From assembly GCA_029856375.1 (NCBI GenBank), contig JAHQWX010000024.1:1-11393 (forward strand): DNA of 11,393 bases. The letters run 5' to 3'. Source of the DNA: Promethearchaeia archaeon. GTDB lineage: Archaea; Asgardarchaeota; Lokiarchaeia; Sigyniarchaeales; SOKP01. Of the stretch, positions 1 through 6,220 are shown one piece after another. Numbering within the stretch: the first letter of the stretch is position 1; each line of letters opens with the position of its first letter. The notes beneath the pieces were generated by a model, which did not search any database, had not been told where the DNA came from, and saw nothing but the letters and a program-made list of their open reading frames with translations. The translations under genes were made by a program, and so were the position numbers.

Positions 1-722
1 AGTTTTTAAAGTCCAAAAAGAAAAAGGATGAGAACCTCGTTGAATTTAGTAAAGAAGCGTTTAATTACGGTGAGAAAAACAAAAATCGAAACATCCAACA
101 CTTCGCGTTGCTTTTTGCTGCTGAGTTAATATTATCAAATTCCAAAATGTTTGAATTTTTGGTACCTTTAATTGAAATTTGGGCCGATCACGAGGATTGG
201 GCGCTTAGAGAGACGACGGGTTACACAATTTTATACGGTATTAAGAAAGATCCGAATTCTGTGTTTCCGTTTTTAATGAAGTGGATAAAAAGTGATAACG
301 AAAATCTAAGGAGGATTGTGTCTGAAAGTCTTAGACCAATGGCTGAAGTCAAATGGTTAAGAGATCCAAAGAAAAACGACAAAATTTTGGAGATATTAAC
401 CATTTTAAATAAAGATCCTTCCATCTATGTACGAAAATCAGTGGGGAATAACATTAAGGATTTGTCTAAATACATGCCTGAAAAAATTCTTGATTTGATG
501 GAGCAGTGGACAGAAAGCGCAAAAATTAAAGTTTATGACGCATTAGCTTCTGAGGAGGGATTGTCCAAGGAGGATAAATATTTAATTTGGACTATGAAGC
601 ATGGAATGCGTTGGATTAAAACAAGAAATCCTGAGTTACGCCATCGTTTGGAAAAAATCTTAGGTAAAAATTATATATTATATTTTGACGAAAAAAGAAA
701 TAGATTAGCAAAACCGAGGTAA
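1..722 (+). CDS. AlkC/AlkD-like HEAT-repeat protein (DNA alkylation repair family), 5' partial
   Basis: The frame is open from base 3 to the TAA at 720-722 with no in-frame stop, so the true start lies left of the window. The TTG at 108 is only an internal codon, and coding-like sequence continues upstream of it. The visible 239 residues are all-helical HEAT-like repeats. They match the AlkC/AlkD superfamily pattern: a 'LRRIVSESLRP' segment (family form VRRLASE..RP), then 'DPSIYVRKSVGNNIKDLSKY' (family form DPS.YVRRSVANNLNDI.K), then a terminal helix 'HGMRWIKTRNPELRHRLEKILG'. Family members that are enzymes are monofunctional glycosylases removing N3/N7-alkylated purines from DNA, with a solenoid cradling the duplex. 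I cannot confirm catalytic residues because the N-terminal half is missing, so a non-enzymatic HEAT protein is possible. It sits 9 nt ahead of the MBL hydrolase gene and is probably co-transcribed with it. Confidence 0.75.
   Translation, partial: FLKSKKKKDENLVEFSKEAFNYGEKNKNRNIQHFALLFAAELILSNSKMFEFLVPLIEIWADHEDWALRETTGYTILYGIKKDPNSVFPFLMKWIKSDNENLRRIVSESLRPMAEVKWLRDPKKNDKILEILTILNKDPSIYVRKSVGNNIKDLSKYMPEKILDLMEQWTESAKIKVYDALASEEGLSKEDKYLIWTMKHGMRWIKTRNPELRHRLEKILGKNYILYFDEKRNRLAKPR
716..720 (+). promoter_or_regulatory. Shine-Dalgarno for the MBL hydrolase gene
   Basis: GAGGT at 716-720 overlaps the end of the upstream reading frame and lies 11 nt before the ATG at 732. It supports that ATG as the start and translation from a shared transcript. 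Confidence 0.55.
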
Positions 723-731
723 TTCAATAAT

Positions 732-1802
732 ATGTTGGGTAAAAAGCGCCAAATTTTTTCAAAGATAAACGAAGACATAATCTTAATTCATCAAGATTCG
801 ATGGCTTCGATGAATTTTAACACTTGTAATTCTTATATTCTCCGATTGAGGGATAATGAATTCGCGATAATTGATCCGGGGTCTTCGTTGAAAAAATTAA
901 ATAAAACTCTTACTCAAAATAATATTGATTTTGAGAATATAAAACACGCCTATCTCACTCACGGTCATAGCGATCACGTAAATATGCTCGATTATTTACA
1001 AGAAAAAAATCCCGAAATGATTAGTTATATTCATCCGTTGGAACGAAGTTATGTGGAGAACGCCGTAGAGTATTACGAGTTGTTATTCCCTCTCCGAATG
1101 ATCGAGAATCAAGAGAAATTTTCGGATTTCATCACCGCTATTAAGTTTTACACGCACCCTAATTCTAATTTAACCTTGAATCAAAACTTTAAAATGGTAT
1201 TTGACACTTGGAATGTAAAATCCAGAAAAGTAGATAAGACAATCAAGCATGGCGATGTTTTACCCGGTGGATTAAAAGTCATCCACTCTCCTGGTCACAC
1301 ACCCGGTATGTGTATGCTCTATAAAGAACAAGATAAAATCTTATTTTCTTCTGACATTCATTTGAGTAAAGCTGGAGCTACAGTAAATGGAGATAAATGC
1401 TCTGTTTCAGAATACAAGAAATCTATAAAGAAAGTTATGGAAATGGTCGAAGAAGGTGTAGTGGAAATGTTATTAACGGGCCATGGAAAAAATCCGATTA
1501 ATTCGAATTTAAGGGAGAGATTGCAACAGTTTTACGATACCATAACCAAAAAAGAGGTTTTAATTCTTACAATTCTCCAAAAAAAAGAAAAAATGACCAT
1601 AGAAGATATTACAAATGCAACTTTTGCAGAATATATTAAAAGATTCGAAAAATTTACGCATTTAGATATGTTTCGAGATACCATTTGCATCGCAGAAGCA
1701 TCAGAGATGATGGGAAATTACAATTTTTTGATCGAATTAGAGAGATTGAATAAAGTTAGAAAAGAGGTTTCTGAAGATAAAACATTTTGGATGTTAGTTT
1801 AA
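732..1802 (+). CDS. MBL-fold metallo-hydrolase with C-terminal winged helix (LACTB2-like layout)
   Basis: A 356-residue metallo-beta-lactamase superfamily hydrolase. Visible metal ligands are H77, H79, D81 and H82 in 'THGHSDH', H189 in 'HSPGHTPG', D208 in 'FSSDIH', and a late His at 251 in 'LTGHGKNP'. This is the full set for a binuclear zinc site. About 70 residues (105-175) between the first and second motifs form a longer, partly helical insert than in minimal members. Residues 276-356 look like the winged helix found at the C terminus of LACTB2-type enzymes. LACTB2 itself is an RNA endonuclease, but related proteins hydrolyse thioesters, so the substrate is not settled. The ATG at 732 has an SD. 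The gene ends in TTAA, shared with the convergent TYW1 stop. No signal peptide is seen, so it is probably cytosolic. Confidence 0.88.
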   Translation: MLGKKRQIFSKINEDIILIHQDSMASMNFNTCNSYILRLRDNEFAIIDPGSSLKKLNKTLTQNNIDFENIKHAYLTHGHSDHVNMLDYLQEKNPEMISYIHPLERSYVENAVEYYELLFPLRMIENQEKFSDFITAIKFYTHPNSNLTLNQNFKMVFDTWNVKSRKVDKTIKHGDVLPGGLKVIHSPGHTPGMCMLYKEQDKILFSSDIHLSKAGATVNGDKCSVSEYKKSIKKVMEMVEEGVVEMLLTGHGKNPINSNLRERLQQFYDTITKKEVLILTILQKKEKMTIEDITNATFAEYIKRFEKFTHLDMFRDTICIAEASEMMGNYNFLIELERLNKVRKEVSEDKTFWMLV

Positions 1803-3076
1803 TTCGTAATTACTAAGTTTTTTTGGTCCCAATTAACTCCGAGTAGTAGATCTCTGCTTCTCTGATTTTCGTATAAAATGGGATATCCACCGGTTTTGCT
1901 GATTTTTGACGCAAAATTTTTAATATCTTCAAATTCAGGAAAATAATATTCTAATGGCTCGTTCGATTTTAATCGGTCCTTGATTAATAACGCTTTAGCC
2001 TGAAGCGTAAAACCTTTAATATCTAAAAAATTAGGACTGGCATTTTCTATAATTTTGCAGTATTCCTCGACCATATTGTCGTTAATATTTAAATTTTTAA
2101 TTGCGGTTATTCTTACAACCGTTCTACACGATAACGACTTCAATAAATCTAATGAATTCAAGATGTTACTCCAACCGTTCTTAATCAAAGGCCTGCATAT
2201 TTTTTTGTATAATTTTTCGTTAGAAGTAGGGAGTGAAATATATAATTGTGATGGGTATTGCTCCATGGATTCAATTTTCTCTGGAAAAGTCCCATTTGAG
2301 ACAACAAAAGTGGTCATATTACGAGTTTTAAATTCTTTCACAAAATCAGATAATAGGGGATAGAGGAAAGGTTCTCCATCTAAGGATATTGCAGCGTGCT
2401 TTGGATACAAAGACTCCGTATGGGCTCGCTTAATTTCTTTAATAGTAGTAATATGCGTATTTACCAGTGGTTCGATGTCACTAACGGTTTTAATTTCCTC
2501 ACTAATTTTGTTATTAATAAAATAAATATCGTTTTCTCCTTCAATTCGCTCTAGAAAATTCATGTTCTTTAAAAACACTAAACTGCGATAGACTTTTGTC
2601 TTACTCTCGCTTGTTATTTTTGATAAAGATTGAACAGTCTCTTTTTGGTTATTAATTAGGTGCTTAAGTATATTGATAGAAACATTATAATTTTCTATAT
2701 ATCTCTCCAATGGTAGGTGATTATCAATCAAATTTTGCTGATGTCTAATCATTTCCTTCACCAATTCCTTCGGTTCCTCCGGCTCAATGTTAAATTTAGA
2801 ACCCAAGGAAGATTGAAGGTCCCTCCAGCAAAACACACATTGATGATTACAAAAAGGAACGGATGGGGTATTTTGTAAGCATAAATTGCTTTTTATTCCA
2901 AAAACTCCTTTATAGCAATTTTGATTATCCCTTCCGGTCATCAATCGTTGTTCTAGCCAATGGCAAGGTTTTATTGCTGAGTGTTTGTTTTTCCCAACGA
3001 TTCTATAATTTGATTTTAAATAATTTTGAACAAATTTTTCCGATATTTTTTTAAAATCGTTTCTATCTAAGCTCAT
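1799..3076 (-). CDS. taw1: TYW1, 4-demethylwyosine synthase (radical SAM), with an inserted winged-helix-like domain
   Basis: Known role of the family: condenses m1G37 of tRNA-Phe with pyruvate carbons to form 4-demethylwyosine (imG-14), using S-adenosylmethionine and two 4Fe-4S clusters. The radical-SAM motif is C76-x3-C80-x2-C83 followed by W. The auxiliary-cluster cysteines are C38 ('PCHW'), C54 ('NCYK') and C66 ('SNLCLQ'). K56 and K62 match the conserved lysine region near the pyruvate site. 'SLDGEP' at 231-236 and 'VVSNGT' at 258-263 are standard family motifs. At 425 residues it is about 80-110 longer than typical archaeal members. The excess is residues ~119-205, between the helix after CxxxCxxC and 'YPKHAAISLDGEP'; the core (~133-190) reads as a winged helix. 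No flavodoxin domain is present, so an external reductant is needed. The archaeal ortholog is often called Taw1. Confidence 0.93.
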   Translation of the reverse strand: MSLDRNDFKKISEKFVQNYLKSNYRIVGKNKHSAIKPCHWLEQRLMTGRDNQNCYKGVFGIKSNLCLQNTPSVPFCNHQCVFCWRDLQSSLGSKFNIEPEEPKELVKEMIRHQQNLIDNHLPLERYIENYNVSINILKHLINNQKETVQSLSKITSESKTKVYRSLVFLKNMNFLERIEGENDIYFINNKISEEIKTVSDIEPLVNTHITTIKEIKRAHTESLYPKHAAISLDGEPFLYPLLSDFVKEFKTRNMTTFVVSNGTFPEKIESMEQYPSQLYISLPTSNEKLYKKICRPLIKNGWSNILNSLDLLKSLSCRTVVRITAIKNLNINDNMVEEYCKIIENASPNFLDIKGFTLQAKALLIKDRLKSNEPLEYYFPEFEDIKNFASKISKTGGYPILYENQRSRDLLLGVNWDQKNLVITN

Positions 3077-3180
3077 CTAAGTGAATTTAAGTTATTTAAA
3101 TAATTTAAAGTAAACATTAAACAAAAATAATGGTTTTCGACCAGTAGTTTTTGTATTAAAAGTGATTCGGTAGGATTGAA
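3077..3180. promoter_or_regulatory. Divergent promoter region between TYW1 and the phosphorylase-like gene
   Basis: This 104-bp gap separates divergent starts. It holds a perfect 12-bp palindrome TTATTTAAATAA at 3092-3103, next to AATTTAAA at 3102-3109. Both resemble the archaeal TATA consensus (TTTAWATA) and can be read on either strand. The second box, read on the minus strand, is about 29 nt from the TYW1 ATG, which would fit a nearly leaderless mRNA. On the plus side, AGGA at 3172-3175 lies 5 nt before the ATG at 3181 and may be a weak SD. Assignment rests on motif resemblance only. Confidence 0.45.
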
Positions 3181-4056
3181 ATGATAAATAAATTTAAAAC
3201 GGGATTAATTAACATTGCGTTAAAATTCATGTCAGCGGATGAGAAAATCTTTCGAATGATTCTAGAAACATCGCCATCTAATGTTAATGAGATCGTTATT
3301 TTGCCCGCGGTGAAAGTTGTAATGGAAAGGATTGTAAAAAAACTCGAAAATAAAAGGAAGTACGGGCAGGTCTATAACGGAAAATTGAACGGTATCGAAG
3401 TAAGCGTCATACAAAGTTTAGTAGGATGCCCGTACATTGCAGAAAAAATGGAATGTTTAAAATTTACAAAATGCAAAAAAGTAATTAGAGTAGATTTATG
3501 TGGTGGATTAGATCTTCCTGATATATCAATGGAGCCAGGGAAAATCATTATTCCGGATTATGCTCTCTGTGGTGATGGCACTTCTCCTTATTACATTTTA
3601 ACATATCGAGAGAAATTTAAAGATTTAGATTTTATTGAAAATCCAATTGATGGCTTTAAGAATGTTAAAGCAGGTAGCGAGAGAATTTATAAATCGTATC
3701 CCTCAAAAGAGTTAAACGAAATATTACTTAAAAACGCTAAAAGTCTGTATCCTGATAAAATTTTGAATGGTCCTTTTTGGACGACAGACGCTTTTTTTTG
3801 TGAAACTGATGAAATCGTTGAAGCGTGGATTAAATCGGGTATATTAGGAGTAGATATGGAAAATTCATTGCTATTTCTGCTTGGAAAGCTTTTTGACATC
3901 AAAATTGCTTCAGTTACTTCTGTATCGGATGTTCCTGGTCACAATAAATTCGATATTTTTAAATCCAATTATATTCACCCCGACACTTTTTTAGGAGTTG
4001 ATAAGGCTATTAATATTGTCGTTAAATCGCTAGGTCAAATCCGAAATATACCTTAA
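3181..4056 (+). CDS. PNP/UDP-family nucleoside phosphorylase-like protein
   Basis: A 291-residue protein with the fold signatures of the purine/uridine phosphorylase (PNP_UDP_1) superfamily. These enzymes split nucleosides with phosphate into base and sugar-1-phosphate, or with water in the nucleosidase branch. Visible landmarks are 'RVDLCGGL' (103-110), 'PGKIIIPDYALCGDGTSPYY' (119-138), 'GPFWTTDAFF' (197-206), 'GVDMEN' (223-228; the Met-Glu pair normally binds ribose) and 'TSVSD' (246-250; Asp250 where the base-protonating Asp sits). Two phosphate-site elements look altered. The usual 'R-x-G-T/S' is R103-V-D105-L106, and the N-terminal 'GdpxR' strand is replaced by 'VILPAVKVV'. It could therefore be a nucleosidase or a divergent phosphorylase; substrate unknown. 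Length is slightly above the usual 240-260, due to an N-terminal extension. No membrane segments; probably cytosolic. Confidence 0.82.
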   Translation: MINKFKTGLINIALKFMSADEKIFRMILETSPSNVNEIVILPAVKVVMERIVKKLENKRKYGQVYNGKLNGIEVSVIQSLVGCPYIAEKMECLKFTKCKKVIRVDLCGGLDLPDISMEPGKIIIPDYALCGDGTSPYYILTYREKFKDLDFIENPIDGFKNVKAGSERIYKSYPSKELNEILLKNAKSLYPDKILNGPFWTTDAFFCETDEIVEAWIKSGILGVDMENSLLFLLGKLFDIKIASVTSVSDVPGHNKFDIFKSNYIHPDTFLGVDKAINIVVKSLGQIRNIP

Positions 4057-4144
4057 TTTTAAAAACATATATTTCTTTGTATTTATTTGATAATTATACA
4101 AAAAAGAAAAATCATTTTATTATTAATTGAGGTAGAAGATCCCA
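4057..4144 (+). promoter_or_regulatory. Intergenic leader of the gelsolin-like gene, with GAGGT Shine-Dalgarno
   Basis: This 88-bp, very AT-rich gap separates two same-strand genes. The first half (about 4066-4090) has T-rich runs that could end transcription of the phosphorylase-like gene. GAGGT at 4129-4133 is a good SD, 11 nt before the TTG at 4145. An in-frame TAG at 4133-4135 rules out any upstream start, so SD and stop together fix the TTG start. TATA-like A/T sequence is everywhere, so I do not call one box. Confidence 0.45.
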
Positions 4145-5356
4145 TTGAGTTTCAACTTGTACTATGTAGATAACGGAGTATTAAAGAGTTTAGATTTTCT
4201 CGAGAATTTTAAATCCAATAAGGTCTATCTTATTATTGATAAATCTAAAGGCGTTCCAAAAATTTGGATCTGGGTAGGTGATGACGCCTCAGTAAACGAT
4301 AGATATCACGCGGGAATGCTCGCTACAAAAGTGAAATCTCAAATGCAATTTTTCAGTGCCGAAGTTGAAATCATCGACGAGGTTTTAGTGCCAAGTTACT
4401 TTCCCAATTTTTCAGAAATGGAAATAGAAAAATCACCAATTGATACGATAACTTCCAATAACATCGGTACATCTAACGAAAGACCCAATTCTTTGGAAGA
4501 AATCTCAGCTTGGTTCGATGAGAGCGGAGAAGAAAAACCATCGGAACCTAGAGAAGATGTGATTATGGAAACAGCAGAAGAAGTAATACAACCAGAATCT
4601 ACGAAAGATACAAATGAAGAAACTTTTGAGGAAGAGAATCTACAAGATGCAGAAGCAGAAACCGAAGAAGAAGATGAAGAAGAACTCGAGGTTATTGTTA
4701 ACGAATACATCAATAAACCAGACGAAGCACTCGAAGAGATTCTAAGACAGGAATTTATTGTGATAAGTGAAGAAGAACCCCACATTTCAACGAGAGTAAA
4801 CGAACAATTAATTGGAGTAGCACCAAATAGTGAAGAAACGATGGAAACGAGTGAAGATGAGGGTGAAGAGATAATGGAAGAGTTGTGGGAAACAACGCTT
4901 AATTCAAAAACAAAGGATCCTTGGCAATCACGGATTGATCACATAGAAAAAATAAAGAATAGGAGCGGGGAATTATTTGGACTTTCAGACGACGATTTCT
5001 TTGAGAGTATCGGAAGGCGTAAAACGCATAGAGAAAAACCAATTATCGAAGAGGAAACACTTAAACCAACAGTCCAAGAGGATATATCTGAACAAATAAT
5101 CGAAGAGACTACACGCGAACTAATAATCGAAAAGGATATAAGTGAGCCAACAATCGAAGAATATAATAACGAAACCGTTTCAGAAGAGCCAATAGTAATA
5201 ATGGACCAGGACAACGAACAAATAGAGGAAAAACCTATATCTGAAACAGTTCCTATGAGAAAAGACAAGGTTAGAGAATTTCTTGTGAGGGTATCTTATT
5301 TAATAGGGGAGTTGCAAGACACAATCAACGATTTTTTGGAAGACTTGGAGGATTAA
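4145..5356 (+). CDS. Gelsolin-like domain protein with long acidic, probably disordered tail
   Basis: 403 residues starting at TTG. Residues 1-90 form a compact alpha/beta domain. A strand of type 'KVYLIID' (26-32) is followed by 'KIWIWVGDDASVNDRYHAGMLA' in two parts: strand 39-44, then a turn and helix 45-60. This resembles the 'eiyvWiGk.as..er..A' core of the gelsolin/ADF-H-like fold. Asgard archaea are known to encode gelsolin-type proteins that act on actin filaments. Whether this one binds actin or calcium is not shown, and a longin/profilin-like alternative cannot be excluded. Residues ~91-370 are extremely rich in Glu/Asp with Ser/Thr/Pro and look disordered. Two 18-residue repeats are visible (309-326 and 327-344, sharing DISE..IEE). 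A short patch at 255-292 ('DPWQSRIDHIEKI') may be ordered. Residues 371-403 form an amphipathic helix. The stop overlaps that of the convergent winged-helix gene. Confidence 0.6.
   Translation: MSFNLYYVDNGVLKSLDFLENFKSNKVYLIIDKSKGVPKIWIWVGDDASVNDRYHAGMLATKVKSQMQFFSAEVEIIDEVLVPSYFPNFSEMEIEKSPIDTITSNNIGTSNERPNSLEEISAWFDESGEEKPSEPREDVIMETAEEVIQPESTKDTNEETFEEENLQDAEAETEEEDEEELEVIVNEYINKPDEALEEILRQEFIVISEEEPHISTRVNEQLIGVAPNSEETMETSEDEGEEIMEELWETTLNSKTKDPWQSRIDHIEKIKNRSGELFGLSDDDFFESIGRRKTHREKPIIEEETLKPTVQEDISEQIIEETTRELIIEKDISEPTIEEYNNETVSEEPIVIMDQDNEQIEEKPISETVPMRKDKVREFLVRVSYLIGELQDTINDFLEDLED
5069..5176 (+). repeat. Two 18-codon tandem repeats in the acidic tail
   Basis: Codons 309-326 and 327-344 of the gelsolin-like gene align without gaps around the shared core D-I-S-E-x-x-I-E-E. 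About 8 of 18 positions are identical. A looser third copy (PISET at ~364-368) follows. The sequence is low-complexity, so duplication and compositional convergence are both possible. Confidence 0.5.
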
Positions 5357-6195
5357 TCTCCCACGAAAATTGGTTTTTCAAATTTCTTATTATATTTATT
5401 TAATATCGACAAGTTTGGGTTATATTGTGTTTTTCCTTCAGATTCTATTGCCATTAGGAGTTTAGATTCTTTTAATCGTTTAATGTGGTATTGAATCGTT
5501 CCGTGATAAACATCTAGGTCGTTTGCAATCTTAGTTATTTGTATTGTAGGATCTTGAACAAAATTTTTAAGAATTTCGACTAATAAATCGTTTTGAAATA
5601 GTATAACTAAATTTTCACAACTTTTGGGAAAATCTTGTAAGAAATAATGAAGAGTTTTTCCAAATTTCTTTGATCTAATGATTCCAAATTTTTCAAGAAC
5701 AATTAAATGTTTTACAAAGGGATTTCTAGTTATTTTGAGCTCCTCTTCGACCTTCTCACTTCTTCCATGAATGCCAGGATTATTTTTTATGAATTCAATG
5801 ATTTCTTGATACTTAGGATCTGCGAGAATTTCCTCTTTAGTGCGTCTCTCATTAGTTACAATCCATTTTTGGTCTTCTAAGGAGCGTATAGATAAGAATA
5901 TTTCTTCTTTACTGTACCCTTTAGAATAAGATAATTTTGCTATGCAATCTGCGTATAGTTTTTCTACAAGTGGTGGTAAAGTTTCAACTCGTTCTACTGA
6001 AATTTCTGCGTCGTATCTTTTGAGCTTTAAAACCTTCTTTGCAATATTTAGAACTTCTTTTTCAATTTCGGTTAATTGCTCAAGATCGCTATATTTTTCG
6101 ATATCTTCTGCCTTTATTTCGACCTTTCGTATTTTTTCGATTTCAATCTCCTCGATATCTTGGTTTTCTTTTTCTCTTCGTTCTTGTAACGCCAT
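5353..6195 (-). CDS. Tandem winged-helix DNA-binding protein (putative transcription regulator)
   Basis: 280 residues, soluble. Residues 1-60 are a charged, Glu/Lys/Ile-rich helix of coiled-coil type. Then come likely winged-helix units at ~80-118 (ending 'LEDQKWIVTNE'), ~128-188 ('EIIEFIKNNPGIHG' helix, 'NPFVKHLIVLEKFGII' recognition-type helix, wing ending 'KTLHYFLQD') and ~203-260 ('LVEILKNFVQDP', 'ITKIANDLDV', 'HGTIQYHIKRLKESKLL', wing). The last two are clear ArsR/MarR-like HTH patterns ('xxQYHIKRLxxxxLL'). Similar double-HTH proteins are common in Euryarchaeota and Asgard archaea. ATG at 6195; GGAG at 6210-6213 lies 14 nt upstream, a rather long spacing. It is 25 nt behind the large zinc-ribbon membrane protein gene, probably in the same transcript, so it may regulate or work with the membrane proteins. 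Its target is unknown. Confidence 0.8.
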   Translation of the reverse strand: MALQERREKENQDIEEIEIEKIRKVEIKAEDIEKYSDLEQLTEIEKEVLNIAKKVLKLKRYDAEISVERVETLPPLVEKLYADCIAKLSYSKGYSKEEIFLSIRSLEDQKWIVTNERRTKEEILADPKYQEIIEFIKNNPGIHGRSEKVEEELKITRNPFVKHLIVLEKFGIIRSKKFGKTLHYFLQDFPKSCENLVILFQNDLLVEILKNFVQDPTIQITKIANDLDVYHGTIQYHIKRLKESKLLMAIESEGKTQYNPNLSILNKYNKKFEKPIFVGD

Positions 6196-6220
6196 ATTAT
6201 TTTAATTTTCTCCAATCGAA

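Noticed and set aside
108..722. Complete gene starting at TTG 108
   Set aside because: The frame stays open to base 3 with coding-like helical sequence, and no SD precedes 108. A 5'-truncated gene is more likely.
2055..2363. Plus-strand open frame within TYW1
   Set aside because: It lies entirely inside the strongly supported TYW1 gene, with no family resemblance.
3077..3180. Possible tRNA or small RNA gene in the divergent gap
   Set aside because: No T-loop (GTTCRANYC), no acceptor-stem pairing and very low GC; it looks like promoter DNA only.
4396..4785. Long minus-strand Ser-rich open frame opposite the acidic tail
   Set aside because: It is the antisense of GAA/GAG/GAT-rich codons, giving Ser-rich low-complexity sequence with no domain. 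The plus-strand gene has an SD and a recognisable head domain.
4939..5268. Second minus-strand Ser/Ile-rich open frame opposite the acidic tail
   Set aside because: Same compositional artefact of the Glu-rich plus-strand gene.
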